A DNA stretch of 64,000 nucleotides from Novosphingobium sp. SG707 (GCF_012275515.1 NZ_JAAZQL010000003.1:316833-380832), one strand, 5' to 3'; shown: positions 17,608 through 27,037, counted from the first letter of the stretch. Notes: generated by a model from the letters alone, not told the origin. A program made the numbers and translations.

Positions 17608-19329
17608 ATGATCGAAACCTTGCGCCTGATGGACAGGATCAAGTCTGCGCCGGGGCGCTTCATGCTGGTGATGGCGGCCATGGCGGTGATGATGACCGCG
17701 ATCATCGGGGCGGCCTATTGGGCGCTGGGGCGCAGCCTGCCGGCGCAGAGCATGCCGATGGTGCGCGCTGTTCTAGTGACAGCGCTGGGGGCGCTGCTGG
17801 CGGTGGGCGGCGCGCTGGGCGGGCTGATCCTGCGCGCCTATGACAGCCGCCGCGCGGCCCTGTCGGAGGCGCGCCGCCATGTGGCCGACCTGCGCGCCGA
17901 GGTGGCCGCGCATAATGCCACGCTAGAGGAACTGCATCTGGCCAAGGAGGTGGCCGAGGCGGCCAACAGCGCCAAGAGCCGCTATCTCGTTTCGGTCAGC
18001 CACGAGATCCGCTCGCCGCTCAATTCGATCTACGGCTATGCGCAATTGCTGGAGCGCGGGCATGACATCGCCCCGATCGAGGCCGCGCGGATCATCCGCC
18101 GGTCTTCCGAACATCTGACCAATCTGGTCGAGGGCCTGCTGGATATCAGCCATGTCGAAAGCGGGGTGCTGCGCCTGTCGAACGATACGGTGCGCCTCAA
18201 AAGCCTGCTGGATCAGATCGCCAGCATGTTCCGCCCGCAGGCCCAGTCGCGCGGGTTGACACTGGTCTATGAAACACAGGGCCATCTGCCCGAATTTGTG
18301 CGCACCGATCAGAAGCGCCTGCGCCAGATCCTGATCAACCTGCTCTCCAACGCGATCAAGTTCACCAAGGCGGGGCAGGTCACTTTCGGCGTCACCTATC
18401 GCTCTCAGGTGATGAGCTTCACCATCGCCGACACCGGGATCGGCATTGAACAGCAGGACCTGGCCCGCATCTTCGCCCCCTTTGAACGCGGCACGCATCC
18501 CGAGGCGCAGCGGCAAAAGGGCATCGGCCTTGGTCTGGCGATCACGCAGGCGCTGGTGCATATCCTGGGCGGCGATCTGGCCGTGAGCAGCGAGCCGGGC
18601 GTGGGCACGACCTTTACCGTGCGCCTGATGCTCAGCCCGGTGCAGGCCAGCGTGCAGGAGGTGAAAAGCACCCGCGCGATCACCGGCTTTGACGGCCCCC
18701 CGCGCCATGTCCTGCTGATCGACGATGACCCGGACCAGACCTCGCTGCTGCGCGGGCTGCTCGAACCCTTGGGCTTTATCCTGCATATCGCGCATGATGG
18801 CGATTCCGGTCTGGAACTGGCCCGCCAGCACCGGCCCGAACTGGTGCTGCTCGATGTCACCATGCCGGGCCTGTCGGGCTGGGAAGTGGCGCGGCGGCTG
18901 CGCGCGATGCGGGGCGGCGATATACGCATCATCATGGTTTCGGGCGACGCCCACGAGATCCGGCAGGGCAGCGCGGGCTTCATCGCCCATGACCAGTTCC
19001 TGATCAAACCGGTCGATCTGGACGCGCTGATCGATGCGGTGGGCAGCCTGCTGGGCCTGCACTGGCGCGGGCGGACCGAGGAGGCCGAGGCCCCCGAACC
19101 CGCCCCCGACCGCGAGGCCCTGCCCGATGAAGCCCGCCCCTTTCTGGCCGATATCGAGAGCGATCTGCGCATCGGCCATGTGCGCGGCGTGGAAAAAGCG
19201 ATCCGCGCGATGGAGGCCGCCGTGCCGCAGGCCGCCCCCTTGGCCAAGCGGCTGCTGGCCAGCCTCGACCGGTTCGATCTGGGCGAACTGGCCGCCGAAC
19301 TTGCCGCCAACAGACGCGGAGAGGCATGA
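17608..19329 (+). CDS. Hybrid sensor histidine kinase with receiver domain
   Basis: 573 residues from ATG 17608. Two hydrophobic helices at about 18-41 and 50-77 with almost no periplasmic loop, a coiled linker, HisKA domain (SVSHEIRSPLNS, phospho-His about 132), HATPase (NLLSNAIKF, DTGIGI, KGIGLGLAI), then a receiver domain (LLIDDDPDQTS, Asp about 415 in LLDVTMPG, IKPVD) and a C-terminal helical tail of about 120 residues. With no extracytoplasmic sensor domain it probably senses membrane or cytoplasmic cues. The stop overlaps the next gene by ATGA. ATG 17503 is an alternative start. Confidence 0.9.
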   Translation: MIETLRLMDRIKSAPGRFMLVMAAMAVMMTAIIGAAYWALGRSLPAQSMPMVRAVLVTALGALLAVGGALGGLILRAYDSRRAALSEARRHVADLRAEVAAHNATLEELHLAKEVAEAANSAKSRYLVSVSHEIRSPLNSIYGYAQLLERGHDIAPIEAARIIRRSSEHLTNLVEGLLDISHVESGVLRLSNDTVRLKSLLDQIASMFRPQAQSRGLTLVYETQGHLPEFVRTDQKRLRQILINLLSNAIKFTKAGQVTFGVTYRSQVMSFTIADTGIGIEQQDLARIFAPFERGTHPEAQRQKGIGLGLAITQALVHILGGDLAVSSEPGVGTTFTVRLMLSPVQASVQEVKSTRAITGFDGPPRHVLLIDDDPDQTSLLRGLLEPLGFILHIAHDGDSGLELARQHRPELVLLDVTMPGLSGWEVARRLRAMRGGDIRIIMVSGDAHEIRQGSAGFIAHDQFLIKPVDLDALIDAVGSLLGLHWRGRTEEAEAPEPAPDREALPDEARPFLADIESDLRIGHVRGVEKAIRAMEAAVPQAAPLAKRLLASLDRFDLGELAAELAANRRGEA

Positions 19330-20267
19330 TGCGACACGACCCGCTGATGGCGCAGGACCCCCAGCCCCATGTCGATACCGTGCTGGTGGTGGATGATACG
19401 CCCGAATCTTTGCGCTTTCTGGCCGATACGCTGGAGGTGGAGGGCATCCGTGTGCTGATCGCCACCAGCGGCGAGGCGGCGCTCTCGCTGCTGTCGCATA
19501 TCGTGCCCGATCTGATCCTGATGGATGCGGTGATGCCGGGCATCGGCGGTTTTGAGGCCACGCGCATCCTCAAACGCAACCCGGCCAGCGCCCGCGTCCC
19601 CGTCATCTTCATGACCGGCCTGACCGAGAGCGAGCATGTGCTGGCGGCGCTGGAGGCGGGCGGGGTCGATTATGTGCGCAAGCCTCTGGTCATCAACGAA
19701 TTGATCGCGCGGGTGCGGGTGCATATGGCCAATGCGCGTCTGGCGCAGGACAGTCAGGCCGCGCTCGACGCTAGCGGGCGCCATCTGATTTCGATGGGGC
19801 GAGAAGAGCAATTGCTCTGGTGGACCCCGCAGGCCGGCAGCCTGCTGGCGGAAAATTGCCCCGAATGGAGCGTGGTCCCCGGCCCTGCCCCCGCCCCGCT
19901 GCGCCCCGCCCTTGCTCGTCTGGCCCGCGCGGATGAAAGCGGGGCCAGCGTCCGGCTCGACCTTGCCCATTCGACGCTGGAGCTAGTGCTGGTGGCGCGG
20001 ATGCGCGGGGCCGAATGGCTGGTGCGCCTGAACGACGTCAACCCGGCGGGCGACATCGCCCTGCTTCAGGCCCGCCACGGATTGACCAGCCGCGAGGCCG
20101 AGGTCCTGCTGTGGATCAGCTATGGCAAGCCCAACCGCGTCATCAGCGAGATCCTGTCGATTTCTCCCCGCACGGTGAACAAGCATCTGGAGCAGGTTTT
20201 CGTCAAACTGGGCGTGGAAACCCGCGCGGCGGCGGCGGCGCTGGCAGTGCGCGCGATTAACGGGTGA
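19326..20267 (+). CDS. Response regulator, REC plus LuxR-type DNA-binding domain
   Basis: 313 residues. Receiver domain with VLVVDDTPES, phospho-Asp about 65 (LILMDAVMPG) and VRKPL; a middle region of about 100 residues with no motif I recognise; C-terminal LuxR/FixJ-type helix-turn-helix (LTSREAEVLLWISYGKPNRVISEILSISPRTVNKHLEQVFVKLGV). Translationally coupled to the hybrid kinase and therefore its likely phosphoacceptor. Targets unknown; a hairpin with TTTGCAAA sites follows 10 nt after the stop. Confidence 0.92.
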   Translation: MMRHDPLMAQDPQPHVDTVLVVDDTPESLRFLADTLEVEGIRVLIATSGEAALSLLSHIVPDLILMDAVMPGIGGFEATRILKRNPASARVPVIFMTGLTESEHVLAALEAGGVDYVRKPLVINELIARVRVHMANARLAQDSQAALDASGRHLISMGREEQLLWWTPQAGSLLAENCPEWSVVPGPAPAPLRPALARLARADESGASVRLDLAHSTLELVLVARMRGAEWLVRLNDVNPAGDIALLQARHGLTSREAEVLLWISYGKPNRVISEILSISPRTVNKHLEQVFVKLGVETRAAAAALAVRAING

Positions 20268-20276
20268 TGGGCCGAT

Positions 20277-20307
20277 TTTGCAAAGACTCTCTTTGCAAAT
20301 TTGCAAG
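20277..20307. promoter_or_regulatory. TTTGCAAA repeat cluster/hairpin upstream of bioB
   Basis: TTTGCAAAGA (20277-20286), loop CTC, TCTTTGCAAA (20290-20299) form a perfect 10-bp stem, immediately followed by a third TTTGCAA. TTTGCAAA is itself a palindrome. It could be an AT-rich terminator for the response regulator gene or an operator for either flanking unit. The remaining 20308-20485 shows only the bioB ribosome site (GGAG 8 nt before ATG) and no match to the BioR box I know (TTATMKATAA). Confidence 0.5.
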
Positions 20308-20485
20308 ATTACCGTGGACGCCGCCCCCATCCTGACGCATCACCGTGTGAAACGCGCCATGTTATTGCCCATCGGGATGGTCATTTCACCGCTTGATGGC
20401 TTGAGCCTTGGCCCGCGCGCGCCTATCGCGGCATGCGTAACAATGCCCAAGGCCGCGCAGGACAGCGCCGAATGGAGAATACCCG

Positions 20486-21556
20486 ATGACCGTGCCCCCT
20501 CTCGACACCCCGGCCAGTTCTCCTGTGGCCCGCACTGACTGGACGCGCGAAGAGATCGCGGCTTTGTTTGATTTACCGTTCACCGAACTGGTCTATCGCG
20601 CGGCTGAAATCCACCGCGCCAGCCACCCGGCCAATGAGGTCCAGCTTTCCACGCTGCTCTCGATCAAGACCGGCGGCTGCGTCGAGGATTGCGGCTATTG
20701 CAGCCAGAGCGTCAAGGCCGACAGCGGGGTCAAGGCCACCAAGCTGATGGAAGTGCAGTCGGTTTTGCAGGCCGCCGCCCGCGCCAAGGATCAGGGGTCC
20801 AGCCGCTTCTGCATGGGCGCGGCATGGCGCAACCCCAAGGACCGCGACATGCCCGCGATCATAGAAATGGTGAAGGGCGTGCGCAGCATGGGTCTTGAAA
20901 CCTGCATGACGCTGGGGATGCTTTCCGACCATCAGGCCGATATGCTGGCCGAGGCGGGGCTCGATTATTACAACCACAATATCGACACTTCCCCTGAGAA
21001 ATACGAGGAAATCACCAGCACGCGCACGATGGGCGACCGGCTCGACACGCTGGGCCAGGTGCGCCGCGCCGGGATCAATGTGTGCAGCGGCGGGATCGTC
21101 GGCATGGGCGAAACCCGCGCCGACCGGGTGGGCTTTGTCCATACGCTGGCCACTTTGCCCTCGCACCCCCAATCGGTGCCGATCAACGCGCTGGTGCCGG
21201 TCAAGGGCACGGTGCTGGGCAATATGCTGGCCGATACGCCGCTGGCCAAGATTGATGACGTGGAATTCGTGCGCACCGTGGCGGTGGCGCGGATCACCAT
21301 GCCGGGATCGATGGTGCGCCTGAGCGCAGGCCGCGAATCGATGTCGGAAATGACGCAGGCGATGTGCTTTCTTGCCGGGGCGAACAGCATCTTCACCGGC
21401 GACAAGCTGCTGACCGCGCCCAATGCGGGCGATGACAATGACATGGCGATGTTTGCGCGTCTGGGCCTGAAACCCATGGCCGTGACCCGCACCGAGGCCG
21501 AGATTGCCGCCGAAGCCATGCCCAAGGGCTGCGTCAAGCTGGAGCAGATGATCTGA
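20486..21556 (+). CDS. bioB: Biotin synthase
   Basis: 356-residue radical-SAM enzyme inserting sulfur into dethiobiotin. The radical-SAM cluster motif is [13 protein letters not shown] (Cys65, Cys69, Cys72); also visible are [16 protein letters not shown] and [16 protein letters not shown], with the Arg that ligates the [2Fe-2S] cluster. First gene of a tight biotin operon; strong GGAG 8 nt before the ATG. Confidence 0.97.
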   Translation: MTVPPLDTPASSPVARTDWTREEIAALFDLPFTELVYRAAEIHRASHPANEVQLSTLLSIKTGGCVEDCGYCSQSVKADSGVKATKLMEVQSVLQAAARAKDQGSSRFCMGAAWRNPKDRDMPAIIEMVKGVRSMGLETCMTLGMLSDHQADMLAEAGLDYYNHNIDTSPEKYEEITSTRTMGDRLDTLGQVRRAGINVCSGGIVGMGETRADRVGFVHTLATLPSHPQSVPINALVPVKGTVLGNMLADTPLAKIDDVEFVRTVAVARITMPGSMVRLSAGRESMSEMTQAMCFLAGANSIFTGDKLLTAPNAGDDNDMAMFARLGLKPMAVTRTEAEIAAEAMPKGCVKLEQMI

Positions 21557-22701
21557 AGGCTTTTGAAACTCACCTCGCCGCCGCGCTGGAGCACATAGAC
21601 GAGCGCGACGAGCGGCGCATCCTGCGCGCCGCCGCGCCGCAGGATGGCGGGCGGTTGACGCGCGATGGGGCGGTGCTGGTCGATTTTTCCAGCAATGATT
21701 ACCTCGGCCTCTCGCGCCATCCTCTGCTGGCGCAAAGGTCGGCGGACTGGGCGCTGGCCCATGGCGCGGGATCGGCGGCGTCAAGGCTGGTGACGGGCAC
21801 CCAACCTTTGCATCTGGCGGTTGAGGAGAAGATCGCCCGATTCAAGGGCAAGGAGGCCGCGCTGCTGTTTCCCAGCGGGTGGCATTGCAATGCGGCGGTG
21901 CTGGCGGCCTTGCTGCGCGCCGCGCCGGGGGCGCAATTGTTCACCGACCGGCTGATCCATGGCAGCCTGCACGCAGGCGCAGCGGCCCACCGCCAGATCC
22001 GCTTTCGCCACAATGATCTGAACCATCTGGCCGAGTTGCTGGCGCAGGCCGAGGGGCCGAAGATTATCGTCACCGAAAGCGTGTTCAGCATGGATGGCGA
22101 CCGGGCCGACGTGGCGGCTCTGGCCGATCTGGCGCGGGCGCATGATGCGTTTCTTTATGTCGACGAGGCCCATGCCACCGGCGTCCTCGGCCCTCAGGGG
22201 CGCGGACTGACCCATGGCCTCGACGTCGATCTGGTGATGGGCACTTTCAGCAAGGCGCTGGGCTGTATGGGCGCCTATGTCGCGGGCAGCCGGCTGCTGA
22301 TCGACTATCTGGTCAATGCCTGCGGGGGTTTCACCTTTTCCACCGCGCCCTCGCCCGCGATGCTGGGGGCGGTCGATGCCGCGCTCGATCTGGCGCCGGG
22401 GATGGAGGCCGAACGCGCGACTCTGGCCGATCACGGCGCGTTTTTTCGGCAAAGCCTGAACAGCGCGGGCATCGCCACAGCCGACAGCAGCACGCAGATT
22501 GTGCCGGTCATCGTGGGCGATGCCGGAGCGGCGCTGGCTCTGGCGCGCGATCTGGTGGCCGAAGGGATGCTGGCCGTGGCGATCCGCCCGCCCACCGTGC
22601 CGTCGGGCACCAGCCGGTTGCGCGTGGCGCTGCATGCCAATCATACGCGGGCGGATGTGGCCGCGCTGGGCCGCGCGATTGCGGCGCGGATTGGCCGGTG
22701 A
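21553..22701 (+). CDS. bioF: 8-amino-7-oxononanoate synthase (apparent CTG start)
   Basis: PLP enzyme joining pimeloyl-ACP and alanine. Signatures: [13 protein letters not shown], the PLP lysine in GTFSKALG (about residue 234), VDEAHATG. The first ATG/GTG/TTG in frame after bioB is TTG 21655, which would remove about 34 residues that resemble BioF N-termini ([20 protein letters not shown]). No ATG, GTG or TTG occurs between the bioB stop and 21655, and none in a checked stretch upstream. A CTG at 21553 overlaps the bioB stop (CTGA) and has GGAG exactly 8 nt upstream, giving 382 residues, the normal length. So I infer a CTG start. Confidence 0.85.
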   Translation: MKAFETHLAAALEHIDERDERRILRAAAPQDGGRLTRDGAVLVDFSSNDYLGLSRHPLLAQRSADWALAHGAGSAASRLVTGTQPLHLAVEEKIARFKGKEAALLFPSGWHCNAAVLAALLRAAPGAQLFTDRLIHGSLHAGAAAHRQIRFRHNDLNHLAELLAQAEGPKIIVTESVFSMDGDRADVAALADLARAHDAFLYVDEAHATGVLGPQGRGLTHGLDVDLVMGTFSKALGCMGAYVAGSRLLIDYLVNACGGFTFSTAPSPAMLGAVDAALDLAPGMEAERATLADHGAFFRQSLNSAGIATADSSTQIVPVIVGDAGAALALARDLVAEGMLAVAIRPPTVPSGTSRLRVALHANHTRADVAALGRAIAARIGR

Positions 22702-23285
22702 GAATCGCGCTGCTGCATGGCTGGGGGTTTGATGCGGGCGTGTGGGATGCGCTGGCGCCCCTATTGGCGCCTCTGAGCGATATCACGCGGATGGATCGCG
22801 GCTATTTTGGCGCAGCGGTGGAGAGCGAGCGGCCCGATCTGATGATCGGCCATTCGCTGGGCGCGATGCTGCTCTCGCGGCGCTGGAGCGATGTGCCCTT
22901 GGTGGCGATCAACGGGTTTGACCGGTTCTGCGGGACCGATGCGGTGGCCCCGCGCGTGGTTCAGCGGATGGTGAAGCGTTTTGGCGAAGACCCGGCCAAA
23001 GTGCTGGCGGATTTCCGCGCCAGTATAAGCGGCGGCCCGGCCCCGCCGATGGTTTCCCGTGAACGACTGGGTGAGGATCTCGCGTTGCTGGCCGATCAGA
23101 CGCAGCCCCCGGCACATCGCGCGTCCGTACTGGTGCTTCAGGCGGAGGATGATCCTCTCTTGCCGCCCGCGCTGCGCAAGAGGGCCTTTGGCGGGCCCTC
23201 TGCGGTGTGCGACCAAGGGGGACATCTGCTGCCCCTGACACAGGCGGCATGGTGCGCGGCGCAAATTGCGGATTTTGCGCGATGA
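22698..23285 (+). CDS. Alpha/beta hydrolase, BioH/BioG-like pimeloyl-ACP esterase
   Basis: 195 residues: ALLHGWGFDAGVW oxyanion loop, GHSLG nucleophile elbow (Ser53), QAEDDPLLPP (Asp) and GGHLLPL (His), a full Ser-Asp-His triad. Its position between bioF and bioC indicates the carboxyl-esterase that frees pimeloyl-ACP from its methyl ester (BioH, or the shorter BioG type). It is shorter than E. coli BioH, having a reduced cap. The GTG start overlaps the bioF stop (GTGA). Confidence 0.85.
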   Translation: MRIALLHGWGFDAGVWDALAPLLAPLSDITRMDRGYFGAAVESERPDLMIGHSLGAMLLSRRWSDVPLVAINGFDRFCGTDAVAPRVVQRMVKRFGEDPAKVLADFRASISGGPAPPMVSRERLGEDLALLADQTQPPAHRASVLVLQAEDDPLLPPALRKRAFGGPSAVCDQGGHLLPLTQAAWCAAQIADFAR

Positions 23286-24025
23286 TGGCGCAACGTCTTG
23301 TTTCCGAAGCCTTTGGCCGGGCCGATAATTACGATGCCCATGCCGGGGTACAGCAACAGGTCGCCGCGATGCTGGCCGAAACGGTGGCGGCGCAGGATTT
23401 GCCCCCCGTCCCGCGCGTGCTGGAGATCGGCTGCGGCACGGGATTGCTGGGCGCGGCGTTGATGCCGCTGCTGCCCGGCGCGCGGTGGGTGATGAGCGAT
23501 CTGTCGCCCGCCATGTTGGCGCGGGCGCGGGCGCGTTTTGCTGGGCATGGCGGGGTGGATTACCGCGTGATGGATGGGCAGGCGCCAGACGCAGAGGGGC
23601 CGTTCGATCTGATCGTGTCCAGCCTGGCGTTTCAATGGTTCAATAATCTGGGCGATGCGGTGGCGCGGCTGAATGGGCTGCTGGCGCCGGGCGGCCTGCT
23701 GGCCTTCAGCACGATGATCGCGGGCAGTTTTGCGCAGTGGCGCGCGGCCCATGACGGTGCGCCCTGCGGGCTGGTCGATTATCCGGATGCGGCGGATCTG
23801 CGGGCCATGGGCTTTGCCGTGCGCGAGGTGGAATTGGCGGTTGAAGGCGGCGGACGGGCCTTTTTGCGCCATCTGCGCGGGATTGGCGCGGATGTTCCGC
23901 GCGCGGGGCATCGGCCTTTGTCGGCAGGGCAATTGCGGCAGGTGATCGCCCGATTCGATTCGCAAGGAGGTCGGGCAACCTATCGCGTGGCGCTTTGCCT
24001 GCGCCGGAATGCTGCGTCGCAATAA
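23282..24025 (+). CDS. bioC: Malonyl-ACP O-methyltransferase
   Basis: 247-residue class I methyltransferase with VLEIGCGTGLLG, MSDLSPAML and SSLAFQWFNN, the last being typical of BioC. It methylates malonyl-ACP so that fatty-acid enzymes can build the pimeloyl chain. The ATG overlaps the esterase stop (ATGA); a second ATG follows at once. bioA and bioD are not in this window. A strong terminator lies about 190 nt downstream. Confidence 0.93.
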   Translation: MMAQRLVSEAFGRADNYDAHAGVQQQVAAMLAETVAAQDLPPVPRVLEIGCGTGLLGAALMPLLPGARWVMSDLSPAMLARARARFAGHGGVDYRVMDGQAPDAEGPFDLIVSSLAFQWFNNLGDAVARLNGLLAPGGLLAFSTMIAGSFAQWRAAHDGAPCGLVDYPDAADLRAMGFAVREVELAVEGGGRAFLRHLRGIGADVPRAGHRPLSAGQLRQVIARFDSQGGRATYRVALCLRRNAASQ

Positions 24026-24217
24026 TTGCATACCGCGCATCTTGGCCTTTGGTATCACAAATCATAGCGCTAAACCGACCGAAATTGCTGATCTTTGCAT
24101 TTACCTATTCGGCAATTGCATTCTTTGCATCAAACCCGGCAATTTTGCACTTGCGAAGAGGCCCGCCGATCCGCATAAGGAACAGGCCTTTCAGGCATCC
24201 TCTCCCAAACTTCCAAA

Positions 24218-24245
24218 GGCCAGCCTTCGGGCTGGCCATTTTTTT
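24218..24245 (+). terminator. Strong intrinsic terminator (bio operon)
   Basis: GGCCAGCC-TTCG-GGCTGGCC is a perfect 8-bp stem with a stable TTCG tetraloop, followed by ATTTTTTT. It ends the bio operon or a short transcript from 24026-24217, which is unusually AT-rich for this window. It is 12 nt from the stop of the convergent dGTPase gene. Confidence 0.92.
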
Positions 24246-24256
24246 GCCCGCAAGCC

Positions 24257-25597
24257 TTACAGCCGGTCGAACACCGAGCCCATGCGCGGGGCGAACAGCC
24301 GCTCATAGGTTTTGAGCAGGCTGGTATCGGTCATCGCCGCCACATAATCGCAAATCGCGCGGACCCCATAGGCTTCGTAAAACGGCATCCGGTCGCGCGG
24401 CAGCAGGCGCGCAGGATCGGCCTGCATCGCCTCGAAAACGGCCACCACCATCGTCTGGCCCTTGAACTCAAGATGCTGGACCGCCGGGCTGGTGATCACC
24501 TCGCGCACGACCAGATCCTTGAGTACATCGAGGAAAGCCTTCTGCCCCGGCGCCATCCCTACCCGCCAGCGCAGCAAGGGGGCGTCAAATTCGGGCATTT
24601 CGACATAATGCACCGCAGTCAGGAAATGATGCACCAGCCGCCCGATAAAGCGCTTGCGGCTGTTTTCGCCGCCATACAATCCATCGACGAATTGGCGCAT
24701 CACATCATTGGCGCTCTCGCCGGGATATTTGGCCTTGAGTGCATCGAGGAAGGTGGGGCAGCGATCCGTGACGGCGGCGGCAAAGGTCTCGCGGTGGATC
24801 AGGTCCAGCGCGATGGCGTCCTCAAGGTCATGGACGCCATAGGCAATATCATCAGCCACATCCATGATCGAGCAATCGAGCGATTTATGGCGCGATTTGG
24901 CGTGTTTGCCGGAATTGGCGTCAAAGCTCTGCAACAAAGCCCGATCCGACGCGGACAGAGGATCGAGAATCCAGTCCACCACATCGCTCTCGGTGTCGAG
25001 ATAGCATTTGGGCGGTTTGGCGCTGGCCGCATCGATAATCCGCAAGGTGGTCGGCCCCGGTGCAAGGCGCGGCGCGATGGCCGGATTGCGCACCGCCGAA
25101 TAGGCCACCGGATATTTCAGCACCCCCAGCAAGGTCCGCCGAGCCAGATTGGCCCCGGCATTTTGCGAGAAAGTCTCCAGCCGCGAAAGAATGCGCAAGG
25201 TCTGGCCATTGCCCTCAAACCCGCCCTCCTCGCGCATACAGTAATTGAGCGCCACCTCGCCCCCATGGCCAAAGGGCGGATGGCCGAAATCATGAGTGCA
25301 GCCGATGGCGTGAATCATGCTGCGCCCCGGCAGGATCGCGGTGGCGGCATGATCGGGCGCGTCTTTTTCCAATTGCCGCGCAATGCCGCCCGCGATCTGC
25401 GCCACCTCCAGCGAATGCGTCAGGCGCGTGCGGTAGAAATCGCTGTCGCCCAGGTTGAGGATCTGCGTCTTGCCCTGCAGCCGCCGGAACGAGGCCGAAT
25501 GGATGACGCGGGCATAGTCAATGTCGCCCCCATCGCGGGCGTCCTCATTCTGCGGGGTCCAGTTTTCGCGGCGGGCCAGCCAGAGCGTGTCATCCAT
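24257..25597 (-). CDS. dgt: dGTPase-like HD-domain triphosphohydrolase
   Basis: 446 residues of the deoxyguanosinetriphosphatase family, converting dGTP (or other dNTPs) to nucleoside plus triphosphate. HD-site residues are visible: RLTHSLEVAQ (His61), CTHDFGHPPFGHGG (His102-Asp103) and DVADDIAYGVHDLEDA. ATG 25597 is chosen as MDDTLWLARRENWTPQNEDARDG fits the family start. It begins 19 nt after the efflux gene nodT on the same strand and may be cotranscribed. Confidence 0.9.
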   Translation of the reverse strand: MDDTLWLARRENWTPQNEDARDGGDIDYARVIHSASFRRLQGKTQILNLGDSDFYRTRLTHSLEVAQIAGGIARQLEKDAPDHAATAILPGRSMIHAIGCTHDFGHPPFGHGGEVALNYCMREEGGFEGNGQTLRILSRLETFSQNAGANLARRTLLGVLKYPVAYSAVRNPAIAPRLAPGPTTLRIIDAASAKPPKCYLDTESDVVDWILDPLSASDRALLQSFDANSGKHAKSRHKSLDCSIMDVADDIAYGVHDLEDAIALDLIHRETFAAAVTDRCPTFLDALKAKYPGESANDVMRQFVDGLYGGENSRKRFIGRLVHHFLTAVHYVEMPEFDAPLLRWRVGMAPGQKAFLDVLKDLVVREVITSPAVQHLEFKGQTMVVAVFEAMQADPARLLPRDRMPFYEAYGVRAICDYVAAMTDTSLLKTYERLFAPRMGSVFDRL

Positions 25598-25616
25598 GGC
25601 CGCGCCTATAGCGCGA

Positions 25617-27029
25617 TCAGCCCTGCCAGCCCAAGCCCAGCGCCTTGGCAATGGCGATATAATCCACCACCACTTCGGCCCGGCCCTGCGCGCTGGTGAT
25701 CGCGGCCTGCAAGACCTGCGCGTCGCGCTCGGTCTGCTCCAGCTTGGAGGATGTCCCCGCGCTCACCCTTTGCGCGCCAAGGCTTGCATTGGTGCGCGCG
25801 GTCCCCTCGCCCGCCTCAAGCTGCGTCAGCCGCTCGCGCGCCGCGCCGAAACGCGACAGGCTGCTCTCGGCATCCTCCAGCGCGGCAAGGACCGCGCGGC
25901 GATATTGCGCCTCGGCGCTGTCGCGCTGGGCCTTGGCCTGCGCCACGGTGGCCTGACCCTTGCCCCAATCGAGGCCGGACCATTTGAGCTGCGGCAATAT
26001 GCCATAGGCCGCCGTTGCCGGATCAACGATGCTGGAGAGCGAAGAACTGCCCATGCCCAGAATGCCGGTAAAGCTCAGGCGCGGCATCAGCTTGCCCCGC
26101 GTCGCGCCGATCTGCGCCGTATTGCCGGCCAACAGCCGCTCGGCCGCGCGCACATCGGGGCGCCGCGCGATCAGCTCCGCCGGATCGCCCACCGCCACTT
26201 TCGCGGGCAGCACGGGCAATGGCCGGGCCGAAGCCAGAGCCGCGTCCAGATCGCCCGGCGCCTTGCCTGTCAGCACGGCCAACTGGTTCATCGCCACCTC
26301 GACCTGCGCGCGCAAGGGAGCCGCCTGCGCCATGGCGCTGCGCATATCGCCCTCAGAGCGCGCCACATCGGCCAGCGTGGCCACGCCCGCGCCCTGACGC
26401 TGGCGGACCAGATCGAGCGCATGTTCACGCAAGGCCACCACCTGCGCCACCATCGCCTGCCTGCTTTGCGCATCGCGCAGGTTCACATAGGCCTGCGCCA
26501 CCTGCGCCGACAGGCTGACCTGCGCATCGGCCAATTGCGCCTTGGCCCGATCGACACTGGCGCGCGAGGCTTCATTGGTGCGCTTGTTGATGCCCCAGAA
26601 ATCGGGCTCCCACGAGGCGGTCGCGCCAAGGTTGTAGATTTCGAGCGAGGTCCGCTTGCCCCCGGCGCTGAAGGGCGGGAGATCGGCCTTGGCCGCGATC
26701 AGCGTGGGCGAGACCGAGGGCAGATCGCTGGCCTGCTTTTGCCGCAGGACCGCGCCCGCTTCGCGCACCTTGGCCTGCGCATCCTCGACGCTGGGGCTGT
26801 GGGCCAGGGCATCCCCGACCAGCGCATTGAGCTGCTCATCGCCCAGCACTTCCCACCAGCGCGCCAGCACCGGCTCCGCCTCGACCGCCGCAGCCCCGCG
26901 CGCAAAGCTCTGTCCGCCGGCCACCTTGGGCGGCCCGGCATAATCCGGCCCCAGCGCGCAGCCCCCCAAAGCCAACGGCAACGCCAGCGGCAATCCCACA
27001 GCAATCATCAGCGGCAAACGGGTCATCAT
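25617..27029 (-). CDS. NodT/OprM-type outer-membrane efflux lipoprotein
   Basis: 470 residues. Signal peptide with lipobox LALGGC, then two repeats of the outer-membrane efflux protein family with long coiled helices (ending LEAGEGTARTNASLGAQRVSAGTSSKLEQTERDAQVLQAA, cited here as an 800-nt tail region rich in heptads). Forms the outer-membrane channel for the EmrAB pair encoded just upstream. ATG 27029 is preferred over a TTG at 27041 that would overlap emrB. Confidence 0.9.
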   Translation of the reverse strand: MMTRLPLMIAVGLPLALPLALGGCALGPDYAGPPKVAGGQSFARGAAAVEAEPVLARWWEVLGDEQLNALVGDALAHSPSVEDAQAKVREAGAVLRQKQASDLPSVSPTLIAAKADLPPFSAGGKRTSLEIYNLGATASWEPDFWGINKRTNEASRASVDRAKAQLADAQVSLSAQVAQAYVNLRDAQSRQAMVAQVVALREHALDLVRQRQGAGVATLADVARSEGDMRSAMAQAAPLRAQVEVAMNQLAVLTGKAPGDLDAALASARPLPVLPAKVAVGDPAELIARRPDVRAAERLLAGNTAQIGATRGKLMPRLSFTGILGMGSSSLSSIVDPATAAYGILPQLKWSGLDWGKGQATVAQAKAQRDSAEAQYRRAVLAALEDAESSLSRFGAARERLTQLEAGEGTARTNASLGAQRVSAGTSSKLEQTERDAQVLQAAITSAQGRAEVVVDYIAIAKALGLGWQG

Positions 27030-27037
27030 GGCTCTCG

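Noticed and set aside
20308..20485. BioR-type operator or riboswitch before bioB
   Set aside because: No TTATMKATAA box and no conserved riboswitch core recognised.
24257..25597. dgt as an antiphage defence gene
   Set aside because: Stand-alone dGTPase homologs are common housekeeping enzymes and no other defence gene is nearby.
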